Shown piece after piece: positions 16,095 to 25,999 of a stretch of 64,000 nt of DNA. The stretch covers positions 434,001 through 498,000 of the forward strand of contig NZ_JAAGWZ010000001.1 in assembly GCF_010686725.1 (NCBI RefSeq), written 5' to 3'. Source of the DNA: Galbitalea soli (GTDB lineage: Bacteria > Actinomycetota > Actinomycetes > Actinomycetales > Microbacteriaceae). The notes under the pieces were generated by a model that saw only the letters and a list, made by a program, of their open reading frames with translations, was not told where the DNA came from and made no database searches. The position numbers and the translations under genes were made by a program. Each line of letters opens with the position of its first letter. Position 1 is the stretch's first letter.

Positions 16095-17275
16095 GAGTCG
16101 ACTCCCTGCAGCTCGTTCTCGATCGCCAGTTTCAGGCGGTCCTGCAGGGCGCCGGCATCCACCTTCTGCACGATCTCGCTCAGGAACCCCAGAACCACGA
16201 GGCGCCGTGCCTCGCGCTCGGTGATCCCCCGCGCCTGCAGGTAGAACAGCTGCTCGTCGTCGAATCGTCCCGTCGCGCTCGCGTGGCCCGCGCCCAGGAT
16301 GTCACCCGTCTCGATCTCGAGGTTCGGCACGGAGTCCGCACGGGTGCCCTCGCTCAACACGAGGTTGCGGTTCTGCTCGTAGCTGTCCGTTCCGGCGGCC
16401 TTCGGTCCGATCAGCACATCGCCGACCCAGACGGTGTGGGCGCCCTTGCCGTTCAACGCACCCTTGTAGTTGACGCGACTGCGGGTGTTGGCCGCGACGT
16501 GCTCGACGTACACCCGGTGCTCGAGATGCTGACCCGCATCGGCGAAGTAGAGGCCGAACAATTCGACGTCCGCACCGGGTGCGATCAGGTGAGCGGAGGG
16601 ATTCACGCGCACGACCGACCCACCCAGCGATACCACGATGTGGCGGAGTCGGGCATCGCGACCGACGGTCGCGAAGTGACTCGCCAGATGGACCGCATCG
16701 TCGTCCCACTCCTGCACGGTGACGACGGTGAGCTGGGCACCGTCGCCGACGAGGATCTCGACGTTCTCGCTGAGCAGCGCGGCGCCGGTGTTCTGAAGCA
16801 CGATGGTCGCGACGCTGTTAGGTCGCGCCTCGATGATGGTGTGGGCTGCACGTGCGGCATCACCGAAAGCGGAGCGGGTAACGGTCGCCTCGACGTGCGT
16901 CTCCGTCGACACGGTGATCGCGAGCACCGCTTCGGAACTCGACCACGCGCGCGCCGACGCCTTCTCCTCGGGGGTTCCTGCCGCGCCGACCCGGGCGTCA
17001 TCGCGCCCGACCCAGGAGACCTCGACGCCCGACGCGTCGGAGGCGAGGTACTCGTAGCGCGAGCCGTCGAGAGGGCCGTCGATCAGCGGGCGCACCGACA
17101 CGAGCGGAGTGAGCTTCCACTCCGACTCGAAGCCGGTCACCTCGGGGAATTCCGCCGGGTCGACGGAGGAGAAGCGCTCCGACCGGGTCTGGACGGGAAC
17201 GAGAGCCCATCCTCCGTCGCTGTGTGCTTTCGCGCCGTGCTGGAGTGTGGTGTCTTCGGTCACTGGGGCCGACAT
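16091..17275 (-). CDS. sufD: Fe-S cluster assembly protein SufD
   Basis: A 394-residue SufB/SufD-family scaffold component. The C-terminal half is the beta-helix core: NTRSRVNYKGALNGKGAHTV and SEGTRADSVPNLEIETGDI, ending in the family hallmark GHASATGRFDDEQLFYLQAR. The N-terminal part is variable. SufD partners with SufB and SufC to build Fe-S clusters. The ATG directly follows the sufB TAG with no gap. Confidence 0.95.
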   Translation of the reverse strand: MSAPVTEDTTLQHGAKAHSDGGWALVPVQTRSERFSSVDPAEFPEVTGFESEWKLTPLVSVRPLIDGPLDGSRYEYLASDASGVEVSWVGRDDARVGAAGTPEEKASARAWSSSEAVLAITVSTETHVEATVTRSAFGDAARAAHTIIEARPNSVATIVLQNTGAALLSENVEILVGDGAQLTVVTVQEWDDDAVHLASHFATVGRDARLRHIVVSLGGSVVRVNPSAHLIAPGADVELFGLYFADAGQHLEHRVYVEHVAANTRSRVNYKGALNGKGAHTVWVGDVLIGPKAAGTDSYEQNRNLVLSEGTRADSVPNLEIETGDILGAGHASATGRFDDEQLFYLQARGITEREARRLVVLGFLSEIVQKVDAGALQDRLKLAIENELQGVDS

Positions 17276-18694
17276 CTATCCGACGCTGCCTTCCATGCTC
17301 ATCTCGATGAGCTTGTTGAGTTCGAGCGCGTACTCCATGGGGAGTTCGCGGGCGATGGGCTCGATGAAGCCGCGCACGATCATGGCCATGGCCTCGTCCT
17401 CCGGCATCCCGCGCGACATCAGGTAGAAGAGCTGCTCCTCGCTCACGCGGGAGACCGTCGCCTCGTGTCCCAGCTGCACGTCATCCACTCGGATGTCGAT
17501 GGCCGGGTACGTGTCGGAACGGGAGATGGTGTCGACGAGGAGGGCGTCGCAGCGCACCGTGTTCGCGGCGTGATGCGCCTTCTCATCGACGCGCACCTCC
17601 CCGCGGTAGCCGGCGCGCCCGCCGCCGCGAGCGATCGACTTCGACACGATCGATGATGTCGTGTACGGCGCCATGTGGATCATCTTGGCGCCCGCATCCT
17701 GGTGCTGGCCGGGGCCGGCGAAGGCGACGGAGAGCGTCTCACCCTTGGCGTGTTCGCCGACGAGGTAGATCGAGGGGTACTTCATCGTCACCTTGGAGCC
17801 GATGTTGCCATCGATCCACTCCATCGTGGCGCCCTCGTGCGCGATCGCTCGCTTCGTGACGAGGTTGTACACGTTGTTCGACCAGTTCTGAATCGTCGTG
17901 TACCGCACGCGGGCGTTCTTCTTCACGATGATCTCGACGACCGCCGAGTGCAGGGAGTCGCTCTTGTAGATCGGAGCCGTGCATCCCTCGATGTAGTGAA
18001 CGTACGAGCCCTCGTCGGCGATGATGAGCGTGCGCTCGAACTGCCCCATGTTCTCCGTGTTGATGCGGAAGTAGGCCTGCAGCGGAATCTCGACGTGGAC
18101 GCCTGGCGGCACGTAGACGAACGAGCCTCCCGACCACACCGCGGTGTTGAGGGCCGCGAACTTGTTGTCGCCTGCGGGGATGACCGTACCGAAGTACTCG
18201 TCGAAGAACTCGGGGTGCTCGCGCAGCGCCGTGTCCGTGTCCATGAAGATCACGCCCTTGGCCTCGAGCTCGGCGTTGATCGAATGGAACACGACCTCCG
18301 ACTCGTACTGAGCCGCGACGCCCGCGACGAGACGCTGCCGCTCCGCCTCCGGGATCCCCAGCTTCTCGTAGGTGGTGCGGATGTCGTCCGGGAGGTCTTC
18401 CCACGACTGCGCCTGGCGTTCGGTCGAGCGAACGAAGTACTTGATGTTGTCGAAATCGATGCCGGAGAGGTCGGCGCCCCACGTGGGCATCGGCTTCTTG
18501 CGGAACAGCGCCAGGCCCTTGAGCCTGTTCTTGAGCATCGATTCGGGTTCGTTCTTGAGGTGCGAGATGTCGGTGACGACGTCCTCGTTGATGCCACGAC
18601 GAGCGGAGGCGCCTGCCACGTCGGAGTCCGCCCAGCCGAACTCGTACTGGCCGAGGTTGCTGAGCTCGGGACGGTCGATCAGAACGTCAGACAT
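17276..18694 (-). CDS. sufB: Fe-S cluster assembly protein SufB
   Basis: A 472-residue SufB, the scaffold subunit on which clusters form. It contains [18 protein letters not shown] near residue 85, [29 protein letters not shown] with a conserved Cys, and [18 protein letters not shown] near the end. Length is typical of the cofactor-independent actinobacterial form with no intein. AGAGG upstream of the ATG is the ribosome site. It is the first gene of sufB-sufD-Rieske-sufC-sufT. No sufR regulator precedes it and no sufS or sufU follows. Confidence 0.97.
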   Translation of the reverse strand: MSDVLIDRPELSNLGQYEFGWADSDVAGASARRGINEDVVTDISHLKNEPESMLKNRLKGLALFRKKPMPTWGADLSGIDFDNIKYFVRSTERQAQSWEDLPDDIRTTYEKLGIPEAERQRLVAGVAAQYESEVVFHSINAELEAKGVIFMDTDTALREHPEFFDEYFGTVIPAGDNKFAALNTAVWSGGSFVYVPPGVHVEIPLQAYFRINTENMGQFERTLIIADEGSYVHYIEGCTAPIYKSDSLHSAVVEIIVKKNARVRYTTIQNWSNNVYNLVTKRAIAHEGATMEWIDGNIGSKVTMKYPSIYLVGEHAKGETLSVAFAGPGQHQDAGAKMIHMAPYTTSSIVSKSIARGGGRAGYRGEVRVDEKAHHAANTVRCDALLVDTISRSDTYPAIDIRVDDVQLGHEATVSRVSEEQLFYLMSRGMPEDEAMAMIVRGFIEPIARELPMEYALELNKLIEMSMEGSVG

Positions 18695-18794
18695 GGATTA
18701 CCTCTTTCTCTGCCCGTTGCAACCGGTGTGGCGGCCACGGCATTCCCACACGGCCCGGACGCGGAGGGTCGGGCGGGGGTCGTAGAACCCCCTC

Positions 18795-18800
18795 AGTCTA
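18795..18800 (-). promoter_or_regulatory. -10 candidate (TAGACT) for the suf operon
   Basis: TAGACT in the sufB-ctaA intergenic region points toward sufB and would give a leader of about 90-95 nt. A partial match to a -35 lies at poor spacing, so an activator may be needed. No SufR or Rrf2-type site is recognisable. Confidence 0.4.
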
Positions 18801-18881
18801 CAGGTCGGGCACGGGGGCAAGCCGTGCCCGCGGGGCAAACGGTCAGGCTCGGGCGCGCGTGGATCACCCAGTCGCGCTGCC

Positions 18882-18887
18882 TAGGAT
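18882..18887 (+). promoter_or_regulatory. -10 candidate (TAGGAT) for ctaA
   Basis: TAGGAT gives a transcript start near 18894 and a leader of about 43 nt to the GTG at 18937. AGAGAG lies 8 nt before that GTG. Confidence 0.4.
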
Positions 18888-18936
18888 AAGGCTCGGTGTC
18901 GCGGCCGATCGAGCCGCGCCCAGAGAGAGCGCCCCG

Positions 18937-19926
18937 GTGAAACCACTCCTCAGCCGCCTCGGCGAGCTGCTCCCCCACGACGTCTCGCGTTCCGTCCGCG
19001 TGCTGGCCTGGGCGTCGTTCGTCCTGCAGGTGGTGCTGATCGGCACGGGCGGGGCGGTGCGGCTCACTGCATCCGGGCTCGGCTGCCCGACGTGGCCCGA
19101 GTGCACCGATCGCTCCTTCGTCAATACCCCTGAGATGGGCATCCACGGAGTCATCGAATTCAGCAACCGCATGCTGACCTTCGTCCTCGCTGTCGTCGTC
19201 ATCGCGATGTTCCTCGCGGTCGTTCGAAACCGGCGGGAACGCCGTGACCTCTTCACGCTCGCTCTCGTGCAGGGCCTCTCGATCCCGTTTCAGGCCGTCT
19301 TGGGCGGTATCACCGTGCTGACCGGGCTCAACCCCTACGTCGTCGGCGCTCACTTCGTCGTCTCGATCGCGCTCGTCGTCGTGACGGTCGTGCTCGTGTA
19401 CCGGGTTCGCACAGGCCCGCGCGGCACCGACGGGTCCGTGGGCGGAGTGGTCGTCCCCCTGGCCCACCTCACGTCGTTCTTCGTCGCGGTCACGGTGATG
19501 GTTGGAATCCTCACCACCGGTGCGGGCCCGCACGCCGGCGACAACTCCAACCCCGACAAGCTCGCGCCGCGGAACGGACTCGACCCCGTGGTCCTGCAGC
19601 ACGTGCACAGCTGGCCCGCCTACGTCACCTTCGGGTTGACGATCCTGCTCGTTGCGCTGCTCTGGCGGCGACACTCCGAGGACGCGGTGCGTCGCACTCG
19701 TCGTTTCGCGGGCATCCTCGTCTCGATCGAGCTGGTCCAGATCGCGGTGGGAGTGACGCAGGCGCGCACGGGACTCCCGGTCGGCCTCGTCGGCATCCAC
19801 ATGGTGCTCGCTGCGCTCCTCGTCGCGGCGATGACCGCGCTGATCCTGTCGCTGCGCGTGTCCCGTCCGAAGGAGTCAGGGCTGCGTGCCGCAGAGTCTG
19901 CGGCGGGAGCGGTGCCGCGCGGCTAG
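18937..19926 (+). CDS. ctaA: Heme A synthase (COX15/CtaA family)
   Basis: A 329-residue polytopic membrane protein with eight predicted helices. It converts heme O to heme A for cytochrome aa3 oxidase. Visible are [21 protein letters not shown] (given here in part: [15 protein letters not shown]), [18 protein letters not shown] with a heme-ligand His, and [11 protein letters not shown] and [13 protein letters not shown] in the second half. The Cys pair of the first loop (GCPTWPEC) is present. GTG 18937 gives [13 protein letters not shown]; an in-frame start at 18859 lies upstream of the proposed -10 and was rejected. The gene converges on ctaB. Confidence 0.93.
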   Translation: MKPLLSRLGELLPHDVSRSVRVLAWASFVLQVVLIGTGGAVRLTASGLGCPTWPECTDRSFVNTPEMGIHGVIEFSNRMLTFVLAVVVIAMFLAVVRNRRERRDLFTLALVQGLSIPFQAVLGGITVLTGLNPYVVGAHFVVSIALVVVTVVLVYRVRTGPRGTDGSVGGVVVPLAHLTSFFVAVTVMVGILTTGAGPHAGDNSNPDKLAPRNGLDPVVLQHVHSWPAYVTFGLTILLVALLWRRHSEDAVRRTRRFAGILVSIELVQIAVGVTQARTGLPVGLVGIHMVLAALLVAAMTALILSLRVSRPKESGLRAAESAAGAVPRG

Positions 19927-20876
19927 AACAGCGTGAGGTGGATGATCGGATCCAACCCGACGGCGATGAACAGCAGCGTCAGGTAGGTGATCGAGCTGTG
20001 GAAGACGCGCATCGGCTTCGCGTCGTCGTGGTGGCGGATCGCACGACCGTAGAGGCGGTGCGACTCGTAGACGAACCACGCTCCGGAGACCAGCGCGACC
20101 GCCACGTACAGCACCCCCATGTGCGCGATGGGCACGAGGAGCAGGGAACAGGCGATCGTCGCCCAGGCGTAGAGGATCACCTGCAGGCCGACCACCGTGC
20201 GACCTCGCACCACCGCGAGCATCGGCACGCCGACTGATTGGTAGTCGGTGCGGTACTTCATCGAGAGCGGCCAGTAGTGGGGCGGCGTCCAGAGGAAGAC
20301 GATCCCGAACAGGATGACCGGCGCCCAGCTGAGGTCACCGGTGACCGCCGCCCATCCGATCAGTACCGGCATACAGCCCGCGGCGCCACCCCAGACGATG
20401 TTCTGCGGGGTGCGTCGCTTGAGCACCAGGGTGTAGACGAGAACGTAGTAAAGGATCGCGAGGAGGGAGAGCGCGGCGGCGACCCAGTTCACGAGGAGGC
20501 CGAGCCAAAGGATCGATGCTGCTCCCGTGACCCAGGCGAAGGCGAGGGCCTCCCGATCGGAGAGCTCGCCCGTCACGAGGGGCCGACCCTGGGTGCGATC
20601 CATTACACGATCGATGTCGCGGTCGATGTAGCAGTTGAACGCATTGGCGGATCCCGCGCTCAGCGATCCGCCGATCAAGGTGCCCAGAACGAGCCACAGA
20701 TTCGGAATCGGGCCGTGATGACCCGGCAGGGTGCTCTGCGCGAGGATCATCACGGGTGCCGTCGTAACAAGAAGTAATTCGATCACTCGCGGCTTCGTGA
20801 GTCCGATGAACGCCTTCGTCTTGCGGACGAGTCCCGGCCTCGCCTGCGCGGGCGCGGTCGTCGTGGCGGTGTCCAT
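19923..20876 (-). CDS. ctaB: Protoheme IX farnesyltransferase (heme O synthase)
   Basis: A 317-residue UbiA-family prenyltransferase that adds farnesyl to heme B, giving heme O for CtaA. The first Asp-rich motif is [15 protein letters not shown] and the second region is [35 protein letters not shown] marks the first helix, and about nine membrane helices are predicted. ATG 20876 follows AGGAG by 5 nt; the open frame to 20939 is not needed. Its TAG stop shares the palindrome CTAG with the stop of ctaA. Confidence 0.95.
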   Translation of the reverse strand: MDTATTTAPAQARPGLVRKTKAFIGLTKPRVIELLLVTTAPVMILAQSTLPGHHGPIPNLWLVLGTLIGGSLSAGSANAFNCYIDRDIDRVMDRTQGRPLVTGELSDREALAFAWVTGAASILWLGLLVNWVAAALSLLAILYYVLVYTLVLKRRTPQNIVWGGAAGCMPVLIGWAAVTGDLSWAPVILFGIVFLWTPPHYWPLSMKYRTDYQSVGVPMLAVVRGRTVVGLQVILYAWATIACSLLLVPIAHMGVLYVAVALVSGAWFVYESHRLYGRAIRHHDDAKPMRVFHSSITYLTLLFIAVGLDPIIHLTLF

Positions 20877-20905
20877 GGCTCCTCGAATCGTCTGGTGCGT
20901 CTTCG

Positions 20906-20911
20906 ATCCTA
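20906..20911 (-). promoter_or_regulatory. -10 candidate (TAGGAT) for ctaB
   Basis: TAGGAT on the minus strand would give a leader of about 23 nt ending in the AGGAG ribosome site of ctaB. Confidence 0.4.
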
Positions 20912-20977
20912 TGCGATGGCGTCGGGCGGACTCGCGCACGGCCCCGCCCGGAACGAGCCCGCGCGTTCAGGGTTCTC

Positions 20978-20983
20978 TATACT
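20978..20983 (+). promoter_or_regulatory. tkt: -10 element (TATACT) upstream of the tkt operon
   Basis: TATACT is the best -10 in the 264-bp ctaB-tkt region. Transcription would start near 20989, leaving a leader of about 150 nt before tkt, which is unusually long for this window. The rest of the intergenic region shows no other strong element. Confidence 0.5.
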
Positions 20984-20988
20984 TGACC

Positions 20989-21048
20989 GTGCTTGCCAAC
21001 CGCGGCCATCCCATCATCCTGACTCCCCGTCCGATGCGGCTGCCGTAG
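20989..21048 (+). CDS. Possible 19-codon leader peptide in the tkt 5' leader
   Basis: A GTG lies 5 nt after the TATACT hexamer and opens a 19-codon frame ending in TAG at 21046-21048. The product would begin VLANRGHPII and end PMRLP. If transcription begins at this GTG the ORF would be translated leaderless ahead of tkt. There is no evidence of conservation, and it may be chance. It is recorded because it sits at the exact place where a leader peptide would be expected. Confidence 0.25.
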   Translation: MLANRGHPIILTPRPMRLP

Positions 21049-21140
21049 GTAGTGCCGACGATGTCCTGGCGAGTACCACCACACAGTGGCATCGACGACA
21101 GGGTCGATCCCGCTCAGCACTAGAAGGGTCATCACTTCAT

Positions 21141-23240
21141 ATGTCATCTCTCCAGTGGGATCCGATCGACGCACAGGCGGTCGACACGGTTCGCGTTCTC
21201 GCGGCAGACGCAGTGGAGAAGGTGGGGAACGGGCACCCGGGCACGGCGATGAGCCTCGCGCCCGCGGCCTACCTCTTGTTCCAGAAGGTCATGCGTCGTG
21301 ACCCCAGCGACAGCAGCTGGATCGGGCGCGACCGCTTCATCCTCTCGGTCGGCCACAGCTCGCTCACTCAGTACGTTCAGTTCTACCTCGGCGGTTACGG
21401 ACTCGAACTCGATGACCTCAAGGCCCTCCGCACCTGGGGATCAAAGACCCCGGGTCACCCCGAGTACGGTCACACCGACGGGGTCGAGATCACCACCGGA
21501 CCGCTCGGCCAGGGCCTCGCCTCGGCCGTCGGCTTCGCCTACGCCGCCCGCTTCGAGCGGGGCCTGTTCGACCCCGACGCGGCTCCGGGCACGAGCCCCT
21601 TCGACCACCACGTGTACGTCATCGCCGGCGACGGAGACCTTCAGGAGGGCGTGACCAGCGAGGCCTCGTCGCTCGCGGGGCACCAGGAGCTCGGCAACCT
21701 CGTCGTCATCTACGACTCCAACCAGATCTCGATCGAAGACGACACCAACATCGCCTTCACCGAGGATGTCCACGCGCGCTACCTCGCCTACGGCTGGGAC
21801 GTGCAGGTCGTCGACTGGAAGAAGACGGGCCAGTACATCGAAGACGTCGCGGAGCTCAACACCGCGATCGAGGCAGCCAAGGGCGTCACCGACAAGCCCT
21901 CGCTGATCATCCTCAAGACCATCATCGGCTGGCCGTCGCCCAAGAAGCAGAACAGCGGCAAGATCCACGGATCGGCGCTCGGCGCCGAGGAGCTCGCGGG
22001 TCTCAAGAAGGTGCTCGGATTCGACCCGGAGAAGACCTTCGAGGTGGCTCCCGAGGTGCTCGAGCACACGCGCAAGGCCGTCGAGCGTGGACAGGCGCAG
22101 CACGCCGAGTGGCAGCTCGCGTTCGACGCCTGGGCAGAGGCCAACCCGGAGCGCAAGGCGCTGCTCGACCGCGTTCTCAGCGGCGAGCTGCCCGACGGCG
22201 TCGAGGATGCTCTGCCCGTGTTCGAGGCCGGCAAGGATGTCTCCACCCGCGCCGCCTCGGGCAAGGTGATCAACGCGATCGCGCCCCTCGTGCCCGAGCT
22301 GTGGGGCGGATCAGCCGATCTCGCCGAGTCCAACCTCACGACCATCGAGGGCGGCGGCTCCTTCGTGCCGCAGAAGTGGTCGACGCACGAGTGGACGGGC
22401 AACCCCTATGGGCGCATCCTGCACTTCGGGATCCGGGAGCACGCCATGGGCGCGATCCTGAACGGAATCGTGCTGCACGGCAACACCCGCCCCTTCGGCG
22501 GAACCTTCCTGATCTTCAGCGACTACATGCGACCCGCGGTGCGTCTCGCCGCGCTCATGAAGGCACCCGCGATCTACGTGTGGACCCACGACTCGGTCGC
22601 CCTCGGTGAGGACGGCCCGACTCATCAGCCGGTCGAGCAGCTCACCGCGCTGCGCGCCATTCCGGGCCTCGACATCGTGCGACCGGCCGACGCCAATGAG
22701 ACCGCCTACGCGTGGAAGACCATCCTAGAGCGCCGTGAAGGGCCCGCGGGCATCGCGCTCAGCCGTCAGAACCTGCCCGTCTTCGAGCGGGGCGACGGCG
22801 ATGCGGAAGGTGACACCTTCGCTGCGGCCTCGAACGTCAGCAAGGGCGCGTACGTGCTCGCCGAGGCACCCGGTGGTACGCCCGACGTGATCCTGATCGC
22901 GACCGGTTCGGAGGTCCAGATCGCAGTCGACGCGCGGGAGGCGCTCAAGGCCGAGGGTGTGAACGCCCGTGTCGTGTCGGCTCCGTGCCTCGAGTGGTTC
23001 GAGGAGCAGCCCGCCGAGTACCGCGAGCAGGTTCTGCCTTCGGCGGTCCGTGCGCGCGTCTCCATCGAGGCCGGCATCTCGCTCGGCTGGCGTCCCTATG
23101 TCGGCGATGCCGGCCGCAGCGTGTCCATCGAGCACTTCGGTGCCTCGGCCGACTACAAGACCCTCTACCGCGAATTCGGCATCACGACCGAGCACGCGGT
23201 GTCGGCCGCCCACGAGTCGCTCGCTGCGGCCCGGTCCTAA
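21141..23240 (+). CDS. tkt: Transketolase
   Basis: A 699-residue thiamine-diphosphate enzyme that moves two-carbon units between sugar phosphates in the non-oxidative pentose phosphate pathway. The N-terminal domain shows [16 protein letters not shown], the ThDP/Mg motif [18 protein letters not shown]...N, and [17 protein letters not shown]. The pyrimidine domain has [14 protein letters not shown] with the catalytic Glu, and [20 protein letters not shown]. The start ATG 21141 ([10 protein letters not shown]) is preceded by AGAAGG at 12 nt. The open frame from 20895 includes leader sequence and was trimmed. First gene of tkt-tal-pgi-zwf-opcA-pgl. Confidence 0.97.
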   Translation: MSSLQWDPIDAQAVDTVRVLAADAVEKVGNGHPGTAMSLAPAAYLLFQKVMRRDPSDSSWIGRDRFILSVGHSSLTQYVQFYLGGYGLELDDLKALRTWGSKTPGHPEYGHTDGVEITTGPLGQGLASAVGFAYAARFERGLFDPDAAPGTSPFDHHVYVIAGDGDLQEGVTSEASSLAGHQELGNLVVIYDSNQISIEDDTNIAFTEDVHARYLAYGWDVQVVDWKKTGQYIEDVAELNTAIEAAKGVTDKPSLIILKTIIGWPSPKKQNSGKIHGSALGAEELAGLKKVLGFDPEKTFEVAPEVLEHTRKAVERGQAQHAEWQLAFDAWAEANPERKALLDRVLSGELPDGVEDALPVFEAGKDVSTRAASGKVINAIAPLVPELWGGSADLAESNLTTIEGGGSFVPQKWSTHEWTGNPYGRILHFGIREHAMGAILNGIVLHGNTRPFGGTFLIFSDYMRPAVRLAALMKAPAIYVWTHDSVALGEDGPTHQPVEQLTALRAIPGLDIVRPADANETAYAWKTILERREGPAGIALSRQNLPVFERGDGDAEGDTFAAASNVSKGAYVLAEAPGGTPDVILIATGSEVQIAVDAREALKAEGVNARVVSAPCLEWFEEQPAEYREQVLPSAVRARVSIEAGISLGWRPYVGDAGRSVSIEHFGASADYKTLYREFGITTEHAVSAAHESLAAARS

Positions 23241-23263
23241 GCACCAAAGGAAGAGAATCTGAC

Positions 23264-24379
23264 ATGACCAACACCACCTCCCCCACTGCAGAGCTCTCCG
23301 CCGTCGGCGTCAGCATCTGGCTCGACGACCTCTCGCGCGAGCGAATCAACTCGGGCGGGCTGCAGAAGCTGATCGCCGAGCGCAACGTCGTCGGCGTCAC
23401 CACGAACCCCACGATCTTCGCCGCCGCCCTCGCAAAGGGCGAGGCCTACGACGCACAGGTCTCCGAGCTCGCGAAGGCGGGCACGAACGTCTCCGACGCG
23501 GTGTTCGAGATCACGACCGACGATGTCGCGGCGGCCTCCGACATCTTCCGGCCCGTCTTCGATGCGACCGGTGGATTCGACGGGCGCGTCTCGATCGAGG
23601 TCGAGCCTGGACTCGCCCATGATGCAGCGGGCACCTTCGCCGAGGCGAAGCGGCTCTGGGCCAAGGTCGACCGTCCCAACGCGATGATCAAGATCCCGGC
23701 CACCATCGAGGGCCTCGAGGCGATCGCGGACACCATCGCGGCGGGCATCTCCGTCAACGTCACGCTCATCTTCAGCCTCGAGCGTCACCGCCAGGTCATC
23801 AACGCCTACCTCACGGGACTCGAGCGGGCGAAGGCCGCGGGCATCGACCTGTCGACCATCCACTCGGTCGCTTCCTTCTTCGTCTCGCGTGTCGACACCG
23901 AGATCGACAAGCGTCTGGACGCGATCGGCACCGATGCGGCGAAGGCGCTCAAGAGCAAGGCGGGCGTCGCGAACGCCCAGCTGGCGTATCAGCTCTTCGA
24001 CGAGGAGTTCTCGAGCGAGCGCGCCAAGACGCTCCTCGATGCGGGTGCGAACAAGCAGCGACCGCTGTGGGCCTCGACCGGTGTCAAGGACCCGAGCCTC
24101 CCGGACACGCTGTACGTCACCCAGCTCGCCGTCGCGGACGTCGTGAACACGATGCCCGAGAAGACGCTCGAGGCGACCTTCGACCACGGCATCATCGAGG
24201 GCGACCAGGTCACCGGTAGCTACGCTGCGGCCGGTGCTGTCCTCGACGCCGTGGCGGAGCAGGGAATCTCCTACGCCGAGGTCACGGCCCTGCTCGAGAA
24301 GGAGGGCGTCGAGAAGTTCATCGTCTCCTGGAACGAACTGCTCGACACCGTCAGCGCCGCGCTGGAGGCGGCGAAGTGA
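23264..24379 (+). CDS. tal: Transaldolase
   Basis: A 371-residue transaldolase of the actinobacterial long type. It transfers a dihydroxyacetone unit via a Schiff-base Lys, here in [33 protein letters not shown] and [14 protein letters not shown] are family segments. AAAGGAAGAG precedes the ATG at 23264. The gene follows tkt by 23 nt, and its TGA overlaps the pgi GTG start (GTGA). Confidence 0.96.
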   Translation: MTNTTSPTAELSAVGVSIWLDDLSRERINSGGLQKLIAERNVVGVTTNPTIFAAALAKGEAYDAQVSELAKAGTNVSDAVFEITTDDVAAASDIFRPVFDATGGFDGRVSIEVEPGLAHDAAGTFAEAKRLWAKVDRPNAMIKIPATIEGLEAIADTIAAGISVNVTLIFSLERHRQVINAYLTGLERAKAAGIDLSTIHSVASFFVSRVDTEIDKRLDAIGTDAAKALKSKAGVANAQLAYQLFDEEFSSERAKTLLDAGANKQRPLWASTGVKDPSLPDTLYVTQLAVADVVNTMPEKTLEATFDHGIIEGDQVTGSYAAAGAVLDAVAEQGISYAEVTALLEKEGVEKFIVSWNELLDTVSAALEAAK

Positions 24380-25974
24380 GCGTGAAGATCGCCGTCACCG
24401 GTGCCGCGAAAGAGGCCGTCGACCGCGTCGTGCCGCAGCTCGTCGCCGATCTGGTCGCCAGCCGCATCACCGACCTCGACGAGACCCTTTGGGGGCCCGA
24501 CGCGGAGTCGGAGGCGGCGAAGCGACTCGGCTGGACGCAGTCCGTGGCCATTTCGCGCCCCCTCATCCCTGAGATCACGGCGCTGCGCGACGCGCTGCAC
24601 GCCGACGGTGTCAACCACATCGTGCTGGGCGGCATGGGCGGATCATCCCTCGCACCGGAGGTCATCACCCGCACCTACGGGGTCGAGCTGACCGTGCTCG
24701 ATTCGACGGATCCCGGGCAGGTCCTGTCTGCCCTGCACGACCGACTCGAGACCACCGCCGTCGTCATCTCCTCGAAGTCGGGCGGAACGGTCGAGACCGA
24801 CAGCCAGAAGCGCGTGTACGAGAAGGCCTTCCGGGAGGCGGGCATCGATCCCACCACGCGGATCGTCGTCGTGACCGACCCGGGCTCCCCGCTCGACGTG
24901 TCGGCCCGAGCGGACGGCTACCGCGTGTTCAACGCGGACCCCAATGTCGGCGGTCGGTTCTCTGCGCTCACGGCCTTCGGGCTCGTGCCCTCGGGGCTGG
25001 CGGGCGTCGACATCGACGCTCTCCTCCGTGAGGCGGAGGTCGAAGAACTCGCCCTCGCTCAGGACTCGCTCGACAACCCGGGCCTCGTGCTCGGTGCCGC
25101 GATCTCCGCGACCGTTCCGCTGAAGGACAAGCTCGGCATCGTGGCCGACGGCACGCACATCGTGGGATTCGCGGACTGGGCTGAGCAGCTCATCGCCGAG
25201 TCCACGGGCAAGCTCGGCAAGGGCATCCTGCCGGTCGTTCTCGGCCTGTCGGCGCCCGAGCTCACGGAGGGCCTCGCCGATGTGCAGATCATCCGACTCG
25301 TCGGTGACTGGAACGCGACACGCGACGTCGCCGAGGGCGAGATCGAGATCACCGGCACGCTCGGTGGGCAGATGATCACCTGGGAGTACGCGATTGCGGT
25401 CGCGGGACGAATCCTCGGGATCAACCCCTTCGACCAGCCGGACGTCGAGTCGGCCAAGGTTGCCACTCGGGCCCTGCTCGACGAGCGCCCCGCGCCCACC
25501 GCTCCCGCTCTCACCGCGGACGGCATCGAGGTTCGAGGGACTGCCGGCCTTCTGGACGGCGTGAGCGACCTTGCGGGCGCAGTGGATGCTCTGCTGGCGC
25601 AGCTCGGACCAGACGGCTACCTCGCCGTGCAGGCCTACGTCGACCGACTCGCGCACCCGCAGCTCGCGGAGCTTCGCGACGTGCTCGCCGCGAAGTCCGG
25701 GCGCCCGGTGACCTTCGGGTGGGGACCTCGGTTCCTTCACTCCACCGGTCAGTATCACAAGGGCGGCCCCAAGACCGGCGTCTTCCTTCAGATCACCGAG
25801 GCGGCGTCGACCGACCTCGAGATTCCCGAGCGCCCCTTCACCTTCGGAGAGCTCATCCAGTCCCAGGCTGCCGGCGACGCGAGCGTGCTCGCAGCGCTCG
25901 GACGGCCGGTGCTCACCTTCACGATGACCGACCCCGCCACCGGCGTGAACGTCATCGCGGGCGCCGTCCGCTAG
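24376..25974 (+). CDS. pgi: Glucose-6-phosphate isomerase
   Basis: A 532-residue phosphoglucose isomerase that interconverts glucose-6-phosphate and fructose-6-phosphate, joining the pentose phosphate branch to glycolysis. [27 protein letters not shown] (phosphate binding) and [17 protein letters not shown] (with the catalytic Lys region) are visible. This is the divergent form often seen in actinobacterial tal-pgi-zwf-opcA-pgl operons, rather than the canonical long E. coli type. The GTG start overlaps the tal stop, so translation is coupled. Confidence 0.93.
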   Translation: MSVKIAVTGAAKEAVDRVVPQLVADLVASRITDLDETLWGPDAESEAAKRLGWTQSVAISRPLIPEITALRDALHADGVNHIVLGGMGGSSLAPEVITRTYGVELTVLDSTDPGQVLSALHDRLETTAVVISSKSGGTVETDSQKRVYEKAFREAGIDPTTRIVVVTDPGSPLDVSARADGYRVFNADPNVGGRFSALTAFGLVPSGLAGVDIDALLREAEVEELALAQDSLDNPGLVLGAAISATVPLKDKLGIVADGTHIVGFADWAEQLIAESTGKLGKGILPVVLGLSAPELTEGLADVQIIRLVGDWNATRDVAEGEIEITGTLGGQMITWEYAIAVAGRILGINPFDQPDVESAKVATRALLDERPAPTAPALTADGIEVRGTAGLLDGVSDLAGAVDALLAQLGPDGYLAVQAYVDRLAHPQLAELRDVLAAKSGRPVTFGWGPRFLHSTGQYHKGGPKTGVFLQITEAASTDLEIPERPFTFGELIQSQAAGDASVLAALGRPVLTFTMTDPATGVNVIAGAVR

Positions 25975-25999
25975 CCGCACCCTCAAGCGAAGGAACTGC

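Noticed and set aside
18695-18936. A missing sufR-like regulator gene in the sufB-ctaA gap
   Set aside because: No open frame of useful length or helix-turn-helix motif is present in these 242 bp.
20895-21140. N-terminal extension of transketolase in the same open frame
   Set aside because: The transketolase family begins near [10 protein letters not shown] at 21141, which has AGAAGG upstream. The extension overlaps the ctaB promoter region.
20877-21140. A riboswitch upstream of tkt
   Set aside because: No recognisable riboswitch core (such as a TPP CUGAGA motif) was found. A leader peptide was kept only as a low-confidence option.
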